This document shows, one piece after another, positions 22,301-33,955 of a stretch of DNA of 64,000 nt. The first letter of the stretch is position 1. Each line of letters begins with the position of its first letter. The stretch is from Gnetum montanum. Lineage: Eukaryota; Streptophyta; Gnetopsida; Gnetales; Gnetaceae. The stretch lies in contig MNCI01002984.1 of assembly GCA_015680685.1 (NCBI GenBank), positions 231,279-295,278 of the forward strand. The letters are read 5' to 3'. The notes under the pieces were generated by a model, which worked only from the letters and a program-made list of their open reading frames with translations, ran no database searches and was not told where the DNA came from. The position numbers and the translations under genes are program-made.

Positions 22301-24540
22301 TGTTAGGACATCTCTCTTACAACTAAAATCATGGATGAGCATTTGAAAAATGGGTTGCATAATTGCTAGATCATACACTATAGAGTTTCCATGTATCATC
22401 TTTAGTGATTTATGTTTATGCTTGTTTGCCCATTTAACATTGATGATAATAAATTTTTAATCATTTGGAGACACATTATATTCAACTAGAAGATATTTCC
22501 ATTTTAGAACATTTAGTTATGTTTTTGGTCTAATGGCTATTGTGTAGATATATTTCTGAATACATACTTATTTTTAAGTTTATTGTGAGCTAGTATAGTG
22601 GTTATGTTTACACTCTGGACAACTATACCTTGTATCTTTATTAGTAATACATGGAATTTTCTACTTCATTTGTTATGCTTATTTTTCTTAGTAATCTCCA
22701 AGGAAAGATCTTGAATGCCCAACTTAGCATCAATGGTGTTAAGCCATGCTCTTCCCATGATGATTGGAAATTTACCTTTACTATTCTTCACATTGATCAT
22801 AAGGAAACTCTTTGGATAAGATCATTCACCAACAATGATCATCACACAATCAACCTATTCCAAAGAAGTAGTGATGGACCAATCTACAAGCTCTAATCTA
22901 ATATTGCTTTTCTTTATTAAAGGTAGATTCCAAACCTTGTATATTTCATGTGAGATGAGGTTCATGCATGAACCCAAAACTGATAGAGCTTCGTAAGATG
23001 GATTTCCAATAATATGCAAGTAGATTAGAGGACTTCCTACATCTATTCTCTTTCATGGTAAAGCACCTCCTTTTATTCAATTAATTATGACATGTATAAG
23101 AATGACAGTCTTTATATTTTATTTAAGAGTAACAATGGTTGTCAACTCTTGTGTAGGATTAGAAGGCATTATTACTGTGAGAAAGGGAGATGCATTGCAT
23201 GAATCTTGCACTGATCCTAGTGGGCTAATAGGTCTATTAGTTTCATTCACAATCATGGAAAGTATCTTGCACTAGTCCTAGTGGGCTAAGTAGGTCTATT
23301 AGCTATTTAGAGCTACTAGTACTATCATTCCTATGTTTGTTAACTATGCAAGTGATGTTCATTTATTGATATTATGGTGGTAATTATCCCTATATTATTG
23401 GTGATGGTACATGTGGGAGAGAAGTATGAGAGTGATGAGGAGGATGTGATAGATAGTAAGAGGTATAAGATGGTGATTCCATAGGGGGTATTGTATGTTG
23501 ATGATATTTAGAAGGGCAGTAGTAGAAAATAGAGGTATGGATAATAGGACCATTGGGAGAAACAAGCTATTGGACATAGTGTCCATAATGGTATGGCTAA
23601 TAATAGGAGTATTGTCGCTATAGTAATGACATTTCCCGTGACTATAAGTTTTGCCACTATTATTGATAATAGCCCTAAGGTTGAGGAGCAGTCTTACTTG
23701 GGTAGTATATTTGGTTATAAGTCTCTATATGACTATCTTATGGATAAGATAATCTTTTGAACATTTTCTTTTCTACAAACTTGGGGTTCAAAGCATAAGT
23801 CCTAGATTTCTTTAGATATAACCTGACTAGGTAGTAGCCCTTTATATGTTCATATTGGTAGATGTTAAATTTCTTTGGATATGAGTTTGTAACCTCTTTC
23901 ACTCCTATAGGTTTTTTCCTTTCTATGATATGTATCACTACTTGTTTTCTTGTTCTTATTTTTCTTCTTGTCTTAATTTTCCACTTTATCCTTTCCTTCA
24001 TAATTTTCAAGGTAACTACAAATTTTTCATCCATCAAATCCCATATCTTATTTACCCTTGTTGTAATCTTAATGATGAACTTTTGCATTGGAAAGATTTT
24101 ATGTGAAACGAACTCATCAAAAGATGCCTCTTCTTCCTAATCATAGATATGGACCCCCTTCTTGCAAAGGACTAGGTTCTAGTTCTACTCCTTTACACTC
24201 TCCCTCTTGCATAAATCTTCTTATTCTTTTGCTACTTGTTCTGTTAACCTTTGTATATAATGAGATCTAAGTTATGATAGTTTTTCTTTGGCATAGCTTC
24301 CAAGGGTCTTCCTTCTATTATTGCAAAACCCATATATAATGTGAAGAAGCTACTTTTTCTGAAAAAAAATCCATGGCCTAGGTATTTGTGTAATAAAAAA
24401 TAATATCTACCTAGAACTTCATAAAGGAGTTCATGGTTATCTTATTTCCATTCTTGGATTTGGTTCCTCTGATTAGATACTCTTGAATAGGTTTGACACT
24501 TCTTGTTGAATAGCTTGAGCATCATGGACCACTGTAGTTT
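22300..24540 (-). pseudogene. Decayed Athila-like gag-protease
   Basis: Minus-strand reading recovers the same order as the TR-GAG element. Gag C-terminal half begins at about 24,540 (LKLFNKKCQTYSRVSNQ), with a GHG block near 24,370 and KIMKERIKWKIKTRRK further on. A Pro/Tyr-rich linker lies near 23,400-23,590. The protease segment VGEWSYPKSFLMINVKNSK-type precedes GKFPIIMGRAWLNTIDAKLG at 22,690-22,790. Stops and frame changes occur throughout. No RT or integrase follows downstream (lower coordinates), so it may be another TR-GAG copy. LTRs were not recognised. Confidence 0.7.
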
Positions 24541-24544
24541 CATA

Positions 24545-24830
24545 GTTTATTTTTAAAGCCTTCTCAAAGCCAAAGTAGAATACCATGAAATATTTAGAAA
24601 TAAAGAAACCTACTAATTTCCATTATAAGGGATGGAACAAAATTGAGTGTAACTTGTTAACTCCATTCATGGTGTGTGTAGTGATGCAACATAATAGTTT
24701 TGAAAATAAGGTTATGCATTAGCAAGTAACCATTAACTTCCTCAATGAATTAGCAAAGAAGAGTTCCATGAAGAAAACATTATATAATAAATTTGCATAA
24801 AATTATTTTCAAGAGTTATGAGGATCTTAA
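24545..24830 (+). repeat. Truncated extra copy of part of the plus-strand ORF element
   Basis: This block matches 25,770-26,050 in the same orientation, sharing TAGTTTTGAAAATAAGGTT and ACATTATATAATA-type segments. It abuts the minus-strand gag-protease remnant and lies about 1.2 kb upstream of its homologue. It is likely the remains of a second insertion of the same family, or a local duplication. Confidence 0.6.
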
Positions 24831-24984
24831 AAAAAATGAAGGATAATGATCATTATCCATCATCAACATCTTCTAAACATACATAGAGCAATATAATGCA
24901 TCGTGACTACCACCAGCACCATGACCTTGAAGTCATCACAAGAATTCCCATAGTGATACCTGTAGTTCAAAGCCTAGTAATAAG

Positions 24985-26930
24985 AAATTAAAATTACACT
25001 TTACAATGACTGCACACTATGAAGCTATGACCAATAAGATGAAAAATTTTGATATAATAATATCTAAAGAATAATATATCTAATACTTAGCACCCAAGGT
25101 TAGCATTTAGTACCATTATTATGTTCTAACATTGGATGCATAGTTGGAAAGTCTAGCCATAGTGTTGAATTAGAAAGATCTAGCTTGGCACTGTTTGTAG
25201 AGTTCATGATGTTAAGGAATGACATGGTGGTTGATAATTTTGTGAGAATATAAAATAATAGTTGGTTCATATATTAAGTTAGGAAGACCTAGGGATTTTC
25301 CAAAATTCAAAGGAGGTTCCTATAGTTCTATTTTTTAGATAATAAAAAAAAATTTGTATTGAAATAGGTAGTATTTACCAAGCACTAGTTATTGGAGTGC
25401 TTTATTAATGAAGATGAATGGGGAAAAGCATGCACCATAAGAGTCTTAATATTTCATAGTTGAAGATGTCATATTTTGGTTTGGCTAACACCATTAATTG
25501 CTACATCATTATGAAAGACAAGAAAAATGCAATCCCATGGCCTTTGCTATGTTTGAACTATGCTACAGTGAAGGAGGGAAGCTATGTGGATTGGTTATCT
25601 ATTTTAAAAATGAAAATAAAGGGATAGATATTGTCATATTATGTTACATCTTTTATTGATTTCTCTTATGGTCACCTCTTTTTGACCTTTGTTAAAGTAT
25701 TTAATAATGCCAACATCTTGAATGTCACTGGGAATGAAAAGTATGAATAAAGAGTTGGTTTTATGGTTTTTTTTAAAGCCTTATAAAAGCTAGACTAGAC
25801 TACCATGATGCTTCCAAAAATAAAGTAACCTATGAATGTATAGTCTACGTAGTGGAGAGAAATTGAGTGTGACTGTTTAACTCCAGCCAGTGTGTATGTA
25901 ATGATGCAACACCATAGTTTTGAAAATAAGGTTGTGCATTAGGAAGCAACCATTAACTTTTTAAACAAATTGATAGAGAAGGGCCCCATGAAGGAAACAT
26001 TATATAATAGAGTTGCATGAAAAGATTTTAAGAATTTGAATGTATATGAATTTCCATTATTGATTAGAGACATGTTGAATAAAGATCTCAATAGGGTTTC
26101 AAAAGCTAACTCCATTATAGGAAGTAATGATTTGTTATATGATTTTATGTTTATAAATTACACTATGGTGAGACATTATTTTAGAGCATAAGCCTATAGT
26201 GCTATGTTAAGAAACATTAAGATAATTTTCAATGCTACTTTAACATAAAATAAGGTGTTGAATAACAATTTAACAATTGCCTATCAAAAAAAAGAATAAA
26301 TATGTCAAAGCTTTTGCCAAATTTAAAGGAGAGGTTGAAGGTGTACTAAAGTGTGCAAAGAAATGATCTTAAGAATTAGTAGCACTGAAGTAAGAAAAGG
26401 ATAGTATGGGTTCTAGTACTGAGGTGGAGCTTGCAAGTAGATTAGAAGAATTGACAATGCGAAATATGGAGTTAGAGGATGATATGCTTATAATGTAAAA
26501 GAATAGTTGTGAACTTTAAGAAGAGATTGACTTCTTATGAAAGCATGTGAAGGATCCAAGTACTTAAAAGAATGAATTATTAGAGACTTTTAGGATAGAA
26601 CAAAAGAAATTATAAGCCATGGTAAGTAATCTATAGAAAGAGGTAGTAGCTAACAGTTTTATAGCTCACTATAAATAATTGTTAAAATTTACCTTGGGCA
26701 AAGGTTATGAGCTTCAACCTATCACCACCATGATGCCACCATTTCTTATGACCACTTATAATAAATATCAAGTAGATACATAGAAGATGTTTGCTAAAAC
26801 TAAAGATGTTCCACTACCATCTTTTGAAACTCTTGCAGTTTTTGAAGAGTTAATAGTGAAGTATTCTATAATAGAGTCATAATGAGAATCATCATTAAGT
26901 GATTTTACTAATCTTATAAATGTACATTTA
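24985..26930 (+). pseudogene. Plus-strand relative of the split ORF
   Basis: Starts near MTAHYEAMTNKM at about 24,999 and follows the same order as the minus-strand ORF split at 12,260/19,387: MVVDNFVRI (about 25,230), LMKMNGEKH region, the GCALGSNH block, then a coiled-coil-like stretch (MRNMELEDDMLIM-type after frame changes, about 26,455-26,500) and a tail FIAHYK.LLKFTLGKGYEL near 26,660-26,710, ending EELIVKYSIIES. Many stops. The family is not recognised. Comparison of the two copies would allow a consensus of the ORF to be drawn for family searches. Confidence 0.6.
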
Positions 26931-26999
26931 AACTCATTTCTTGATTAATGATTCATATTACTTAATTTCCTTATTTTTATTAACATATTTATAACCTCT

Positions 27000-28568
27000 T
27001 GTATTAGACAATGAAGTTATTTAATATCTAATTTTCCTTGATAAATTCCAACAAGTGGAATTCTTAAAATGCTAAAGGGGTAAAAAATAGCAAAGAAAGA
27101 TTATTTACTATAAATAGTAAATGGTTGTCAAGGGGGATATACCCCTTTACTAAAAATGGCAAAAGGTTGGTGTCAAACACCATCCATGCTGTCTTTAAAA
27201 TTTCACAGCAAACCCAAAATCACTTGTAACTCAATGCTAGGTTTTGGTGACAGTGGGGGAGGGATGGATGGCAATAGTGGGTGTTGTAAAAATTTAAACA
27301 TTTTTGTTGCAAAATTTCAAGGTTTTAGATTATAAAATAGTGTTGTTAAACAGGCAACAAAATTGGATGTAGAACTTGGGCAAAGGTCCTCCTTCTAGTG
27401 CCAAAAAACTATAGTGATTGAAAATTTTGGTTGCTAGAAGATCAAAAATCCTAGCACAATAGCTTTAACCCTCAATCCCTAAGGCCTCCAAAAAATGGAA
27501 TTCAAAATGGAATTCAAGGTGCTCAGGACAATATGGTAGATCACCCAAGGACTTGGACAGTGTAAAACAAGGAAATAGAAATGCAAATATGGAATACAGA
27601 TTTGAATGAAATGATACCAAAATTAAAAAATAAATCAAAATTGCATACAAATAAATCTGTAAAACTTTATTTCCAAAAAAATAAAGGGGGTATAGAAAAT
27701 GTGTACAAGATGGCTTGTAGGAGTAGGGGAGCTCACTTCGATGGGGGTTCAAAATCCATTGAAGCTACAACAATCAACTCCACAATCTGGACATTCTACC
27801 ACTTCTAATGCTTTTGAATCCTTGCTAGTCTGATAGATTTGCAATGTTGGCTATGCTGGGGATGAGAAGTATGAGAAATTTTAATTAGCCAAGTGAGCAA
27901 CATTGGGAGTTGTGGTTCCTAGGTGCATAGCATTGATCTAAAAATCTCACAAATCTCAGGGGGATAAGGAGATAATAATGGTTGCAGGAGTTCCATGCTA
28001 AACAAATCCAAGAAGATATGTATTTACATGTTTGTAAGAACTCTTGGATGCCAAAAATGCCAAAGTATGCCAATGCCAAGGGGATGGAACTTGAAAATGG
28101 TGTTTCGGATTGGTTTATATAGGGATTTGGGCCTTGAATCTTGTTGTAAATTGGTTGAAAATTATTGTAAAGTGGGTTAAAAAACTGCTACAAATTGGCT
28201 GCAAATTTTTGCTACATTTTAGGTGGGGTAGGTGCCAAAATTCAAGGGGTTACTATGTATGGAAAGTGTCATACTCCCATGGCCATTCCATTTACCAAAA
28301 ATTGTAATAGGGATATAATAGCCATGTTGGAGGGATGACATCCACGCTGAGGGTAGGTGAGTTGCACTCCCATGCATCCATGTTGGGGGTAGATGAGTTA
28401 CATCCCCATGCATCCTTATTGGGGGTAGGTGATTTACACCCCCATGCATCCTCACTGGGGGTAGGTGAGTTACACTCATGTGCATGTGTTTTCAATGTAG
28501 AAGATGTTATACCCCTCACAAAGCCCATCAAAATGCCAATTTTGGCATCTCAAAAGGCATTGTTAACA
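27000..28568 (-). repeat. Candidate 3' LTR region of a Tat/Ogre-like element
   Basis: The block 27,302-27,540 aligns in the same orientation with 37,253-37,490, sharing AGAACTTGG, CTAGTGCC/GTAGCACTAG, AAAATTTGG and a CCTCYAAR segment. The two blocks flank a minus-strand gag-protease, so they could be its LTRs. The right limit is set at TGTTAACA (28,561-28,568), next to TCCCCCAAG, whose minus strand is a purine tract. The outer limit near 27,000 is a guess. Confidence 0.4.
28348..28487. repeat. 36-bp minisatellite, four copies
   Basis: Units start at 28,348, 28,384, 28,420 and 28,456 and contain GGGGGTAGGTGAGTTACA followed by CCCCATGCATCC. As 36 is a multiple of three, three reading frames stay open over the array (for example HLPPIRMHGDVT on the minus strand). 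That is a length effect, and no protein is claimed. Confidence 0.85.
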
Positions 28569-28569
28569 T

Positions 28570-29150
28570 CCCCCAAGCCCAAATATAGACATTGTGTAAC
28601 CTTTTTCACTTAGGGGATGATGCTTGGATCACTTATGAGGTATTTTTCTATCCTAAAAGCATAAAATATGTGAGATTGCACTTCATGGATTACAATCTTC
28701 ACATTTACAATGAAATGTAGCCTTGGGTTTCATGGGATGGGGTTACAAAGGCCAAAAGGTTACAACATGCAATTTTGGTGGTGTTTTAGAACCCCATCAA
28801 AGGTGAATAAGGTCAATAGAGGTCATAAAAGAGAAGTTAAGGCAAATAAGATAAAGCAAGGCTAACTAGTATAGCATGATGCTTAATACAAGCCAAATTA
28901 TAGTCAAATGGTATTACAATGAAGATCAATAATGTGTAACAAGGTCAAATCAAGCCAAAACACAATGGGACAAGGCCAAACTAGTCAAGGTGGAAAACAT
29001 GTAGTAAAACATGATTAATATTATATAATCAAGATTACATTTTGCTAGTTTTAGGCCTTAGTGGCCATGGCAAAAGGATACAAGGTTGATAGGAAAGTTT
29101 GGCTACTTGGAAATGTCCTTTTAAGGTTGTTTGAAGGTAAACATGAGGTC
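28570..29150. other. Spacer with a single 32-bp repeat unit
   Basis: AT-rich, no gene. At 29,043-29,070 it holds GCTAGTTTTAGGCCTTAG, the unit that is tandemly repeated four times at 32,292-32,419 on the other side of the palindromic array. Confidence 0.5.
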
Positions 29151-29169
29151 TTTTTGAAAAAATACGCTA

Positions 29170-31990
29170 GAACACATTAAAAAAATACATTGGCTAGCAT
29201 ATTTTTGGTAGGCTCCAGCATATCTTTTACCAAAATGTGAATTCTAGGGTTCATTAGGATTAGTTTTGGGGTCCTGATAACCTGAATTGATATCACAGTG
29301 GATTGGGAATGGAAATTGATCAACTTTGGTGTTGATTTGGCCACCTAAATGCCCTAATTATTGCCTAGAGCTAAAAACTATGTTGGCCAGCATAGTTTTC
29401 CCTAGCTCTAGTGTAGTTTGGATACAAAATTGATTTATGGTATTTCAAGTTTGAAATTCTTGCTCTATCAACCTCCCAAGGTAGTGTAGGGGTGTCAAGG
29501 TTGTTGAATGCTTATTTGGAAGCCCAATGAGTTGATTTAAGGTCATTTTGAAGCCTAAGACCTAAAAACTACATTGGCCAGCATATTTTTGCATGGATCT
29601 AGTGTGTATTTGATAAAAATTAGAATTTTCATTCTCAAATCAAAGTCAAATGGTAGTTGGTTTTAAGATTCAAGGTTTTAGACTTCTCCAAGCTTTCCTA
29701 GTCAAATTTTAGGTCATTCAGAGAGTGGAAAATCTATCTTGGAAAAAGCATTACATTGGCTAGCATAGTTTTGATTTTCTCTAGCATAGTTTTACATAAA
29801 TCTTAATTTCTAGGTAGTTTAGAAGATCAACTGACTACGTTTTTGAGTTCCCAGGGTTGTTGGTGTTTATAACTATGGTCTAGGCTCAAAACTGTTGACT
29901 TCAGAGGTCACTGGAACCTTGATTTTGTCACTTTTTTCAAAAAAAATATGTTGGTTAGTGTATTTTTGGGATCGTCTAGTGTATTTTTATAGAAAATGAT
30001 GATTTTTGGATAGTTTGGATGGTTAATCGACTAAGTTTTTGGGTCCCTAGTGCTACTAGTGTCTATGGCTATGGTTTAGGCTCAAAACTGTTAATCCTAG
30101 AGGTCATTGGAACCTTGATTTTGCTACTTTTTCTCAAAATATGTTGACCAATGTATTTTTGGATGCTTCCAGCATATTTTTGAAGAAATCTTGGTTTCTA
30201 GGCAATTTGGATGGTCAATCAACTAAGTTTTTAGGTCTCTAGAACTACTGGTGTTTATGGCTATGGTTCAAGCTCAAAATTGTCAATCTTAGAGGCCATT
30301 AGAACCTTGATTTTGCCAATTTTTTTGAAAAATATGTTGGCCAACATATTTTGGATGCTTCCAATGTAGTTTTAAAGAAATCTTGATTTTTGGGTAGTTT
30401 GGAGGGTTAATCGACTAAGTTTTTAGGTTCTTGGGGTTGCTGGTGTCTATGGCTATGATCCATGCTCAAAATTGTTGATTCTTGAGGTTATTAGAACCTT
30501 GATTTGGCCACTTCTTCTAAAAAATACATTGGCCAATGTATTTTTAGATGCTTGTAGCATAGTTTTGAAGAAAATGACTGATTTTTGACCATTTTAAACC
30601 TAATTTTCAGAAATTGATAGCCATCAAAGGTTTTGGCAGGGCCTTAGGGTTGGATTGATGCATTTGGAGGTTGATTTTACTAGTTGATGGCTTGTTCTTA
30701 GATTTTGTTGGAAAAGATACACTGGCTAGTGTAGTTTTGAAGTCCTCTAGCATATATTTTGAGTTTTTATGTATTTTGATTTATTTTTTGCTTGACATTT
30801 GGCTTTCCAAGGTCACAGGAGACTCTCGAGAGGTTTGATAGCTAGGGTTTACAATTTTGAAGGTTATTGAAGCTTTATTGATTCATTTTGTGCTCAATGT
30901 CCTCAAAGATACATTGGCCAGGGTAGTTTTAGCTCCTACTAGTGTATATTTTCAAGAAATTTTAGTTTTGACACCTTTTGGTAGAGTTTTCAAGGTTTTG
31001 GGGCTATTGGAGGCTCTAGTTGGGGTTTGGGATTGGGATGGTCAATTTAGGAAGTCTCCTAAGGTTTGATTTGGGGTTCTTATCTTCACTCTCTCTCATA
31101 AATACACTAGCCAACATATTTATGTTGTATACCCATTGTAAAAGACTTAAATTCAACTTTTAAGAACTGAAAAGTAGCTAAAATTTGGGCTTATGTTATG
31201 CCTTAGGCCTCTAGGCTTCCACCAGATGATATTTGTGTCTTTTTGAGCCAATGAAAGTGGTCAAAAGTCCCTTACATAAAATAAATACGTTGGCTAGCAT
31301 ATCTATCCAATCTGCACAATGTATAATGCTTAAATTCAAATTTCAAGGATGAAAAGTGATCAAAGTTTGGGCTTATGTTATGCCCTAGGCCTCTAGGCTT
31401 CAACTAGTCAATTTTGGAGTCATTTGGACTTAAGAAAGGTGGTTGAAAGCCTCTTGCATGAGATAAACAATGTTGGTTAGATAATTTATCTAGCCTGCCT
31501 AGTATATAAGGCTCAAATTTAGCTTTCAAGCATTGAAAAGTAGTTAATGTTTAGACTTATGTTATGCCCTAGGCCTCTAGGCTTCCACTAGTTGATTATT
31601 AAGTTATTTGGACTTAAGGAAGATGGTCAAAAGCCCCCTGCATGACATAAATATGCTAGCCAACATATTTATCCAGTCTCTATAGCATAAAAGGCTCAAA
31701 TTTAGTTTTTAAGGGTTGAAAAGTGGTCAAAGTTTGGGCTTATATTATGCCCTAGCCCTCTAGCCTTATACTAGTCAATTTTTGAGTCATTTAAACTCAA
31801 GGAAGGTAGTCAAAAGTTCCTTGCATGAGATAAATACACTGGCCAGCGTATTTATCCAATTTGCCCAGTGAATAATGCTCAAATTCAACTTTTAAAGGCT
31901 AAAAAGTAGCCAAAGTTTGGGCTTATGCTATACCTTAGGCCTCTAGACTTCCACCAGTTGATTTTGGAGTCATCTTAACTTAAGGATGTT
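29170..31990. repeat. About 190-bp tandem array, fifteen palindrome-centred units
   Basis: A degenerate tandem repeat with unit centres near 29194, 29387, 29578, 29760, 29954, 30148, 30340, 30532, 30726, 30918, 31110, 31294, 31477, 31660 and 31842, so the spacing is 182-194 bases. Each centre is a version of TACGCTGGCCAGCGTA. The copy at 30,532 (TACATTGGCCAATGTA) is a perfect palindrome that extends through flanking A/T runs to 26 bases, and the copy at 31,842 extends almost as far. A second motif, AGCATAGTTTT, follows each of the first ten centres by about 25 bases. The last five units share a different spacer (GGGCTTATGTTATGCC, CTAGGCTTCCAC). It lies between the protease and the presumed 3' LTR of a Tat/Ogre-like element. 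Confidence 0.85.
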
Positions 31991-32291
31991 GGCCTAACAT
32001 ATAAGCTTTGCTAATTATCCTAAACCAAGTCTAAAGTGTGAGAGTTATGCTAAATTGTGGTTGAAGCTTTGTGCACTATTGCATGCTGTTAAAGATGATC
32101 ATTTTTTGATCATTTTTCATGTGTTTTCTTTTTTATTTTCTAATTTTTGATGTAAAAGGCTACTAGTTAGAATGACTATACAGGACAAAGTTATGAAGCA
32201 AAGATTAACAATGAAATGCAAAGGTGAAAAATAAGGTGTCATAGGTCACATTGTAAATATAAGAGAGAAAAAAGGAATAGAGGCCACTAAT

Positions 32292-32419
32292 TTACTAGTT
32301 TTAGGCCTTGGAAGGCCATGATGTTGCTAGTTTTAGGCCCCATCGAACCATGATATTGCTAGTTTTAGGCCTTAGTAGGCTACAACGTTGCTAGTGTTAG
32401 GCCTTAGCAAGCCATGGTT
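32292..32419. repeat. 32-bp minisatellite, four copies
   Basis: Units begin at 32,292, 32,324, 32,356 and 32,388 with TTGCTAGTTTTAGGCC followed by a variable end close to TTAGTAGGCCATGATG. A single unit also occurs at about 29,043. The two sites bracket the 190-bp array. Confidence 0.85.
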
Positions 32420-32734
32420 CATACTTGCCTAGCAAGTATGGGATGCTTTCGAAAGATCATATAAGGATAAAATTGACAATGGAACATGATATAATGTTGC
32501 CAAGATGAATAAACAATAGAAAAAAGAAAGGATGGCATGTTTATCATGAACTTATTATTTGATCTTTGAGAGATCAAGGAATCCTTTTGACATAGTTCTA
32601 TGCTCATCATTTCTCTTGTTTAACATGGTAGGTTGTAGGCATTTTTGTAGGTTAACCCATATCACAAAGTTGGAGTTGTTAGCATCATTTTTTTTCTTAT
32701 CATTGGGCCCAGTCTGAGTATTGAGAGTTTCCTC

Positions 32735-33505
32735 TTAAAACACCACCTTCAAACTTCGATCAATGTTGACATAGTTAATGAAAGGAAGTGACATGTTGTT
32801 CCCATGAATGATAATTTCAACATCCTCATATGGCAAGTGAATCTCTTGATGTATAGGGGATGAGACCACATGAAGCTTAGCTAACCATTGCCTTTCTACG
32901 ATCAAGTTGAAGTTGTGTGTCTGCTCAACCACTAGGAAGTTGATAGATGTAGGGAATTGTTCACCAGCCACAACATCTAAGGAGATGATTTCTTAGATGT
33001 TATCAGTTAATCCTAGTTTTTCAACAATAGTGTATGGTATCATGTTGGTTGTCACCTCATCATCCACATGAACATGATGAACCTTGTATCTGCCAACATG
33101 TATAGTAATGAGGAGAGGAGTAGATAGCACTTCTTCATTTTGAGAGTCAATCTTCACCTCACTATCATAAAAGTTGAGCATGCATTGATGCCTATTTTCC
33201 CTAAGTGAAGCTTGCTCAATGACAGAGTGGATTGACTCTTTGTTGATGGGCATGTCTTTGATCATAAGAATAGACATCAACACTTGAGCTAGTGCATCTA
33301 TATGAGCAGGAGAAGTCATGACTAGGTCATACAAGTTCAATGACATGTTCTTTTGTTTGAGAGATTGTTTGGCATGTTCCATCATTGCAAGGAAACTCTT
33401 TCCCTTGGTGTGTGACCTTTTGGCCTTAGTAGTTTTAACCTCCTTTGTCCTTCCTAGAGTTTGTAACTTAGGTTTTGATGTGGATGCCTTGGGCCCCTTA
33501 TCCAT
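32735..33505 (-). pseudogene. Protease region of a Tat/Ogre-like LTR element
   Basis: The piece 32,993-33,505 reads NLYDLVMTSPAHIDALAQVL, a conserved pre-protease block, then a catalytic-site-like VHVDDEVTTNMIPYTIVEKL, where the usual DDG/DSG has become DDE. The piece 32,735-32,971 reads FLVVEQTHNFNLIVERQWLA and then LPYEDVEIIIHGNN, the region following the protease flap in Tat-lineage elements. A stop and frame change separate them near 32,990. Catalytic glycine loss implies an inactive enzyme. No RT follows: the next 4 kb hold tandem repeats. Confidence 0.7.
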
Positions 33506-33955
33506 GGGTGTAGCTGGTCTTGATGTAGACCTTGGTTGGTCAACTTGCTTTGAAGCCTTTTATTGTTGGCTACCTTCAGTGGACTTGGTTGTTGATTTGG
33601 TGACAGGTTGTTTTTGTTGCTATTGTGGTAATACTTGTTGGCTAATTGCTAAGTTGTTGGCCACAATAGGTGAGCTTTGGTCATGAATTTTTGTAGGCTT
33701 TCTTTTTGAAGGTGTAGGGATTTGGATAAAAAATGTTTTCTTAACCTCAGAAGGATTGGTGACTCATGGTCTAGGTTATGAAGTTGATGCCACTAAAGAT
33801 AGGACAGGTATGATAAAAGGCTTCTTAGAAGTTGGAGAACGTGGTACCCATATGATGAAGGGCTCTTTTAGGCTTTGTGTTTTGGGGCCATGGTGGTACT
33901 TTCATGATAAACAGTTCCTCAGGAGGATTAGATTGTTTGGTTTCTATAAATGAAT

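Noticed and set aside
11520-26930. Large inverted repeat formed by one inverted duplication event
   Set aside because: The two arms are related at only about 70 percent by eye and each looks like an independent insertion of the same element family, so a single palindromic duplication is not needed.
28335-28613. Plus-strand 92-codon frame with 12-residue repeats
   Set aside because: The 36-bp minisatellite keeps several frames open at once on both strands, so openness carries no coding signal.
29170-31990. CRISPR-like array because of regular spacing and palindromes
   Set aside because: The units are degenerate over their whole length and the spacers are themselves homologous, which is tandem duplication; the setting is a plant retroelement.
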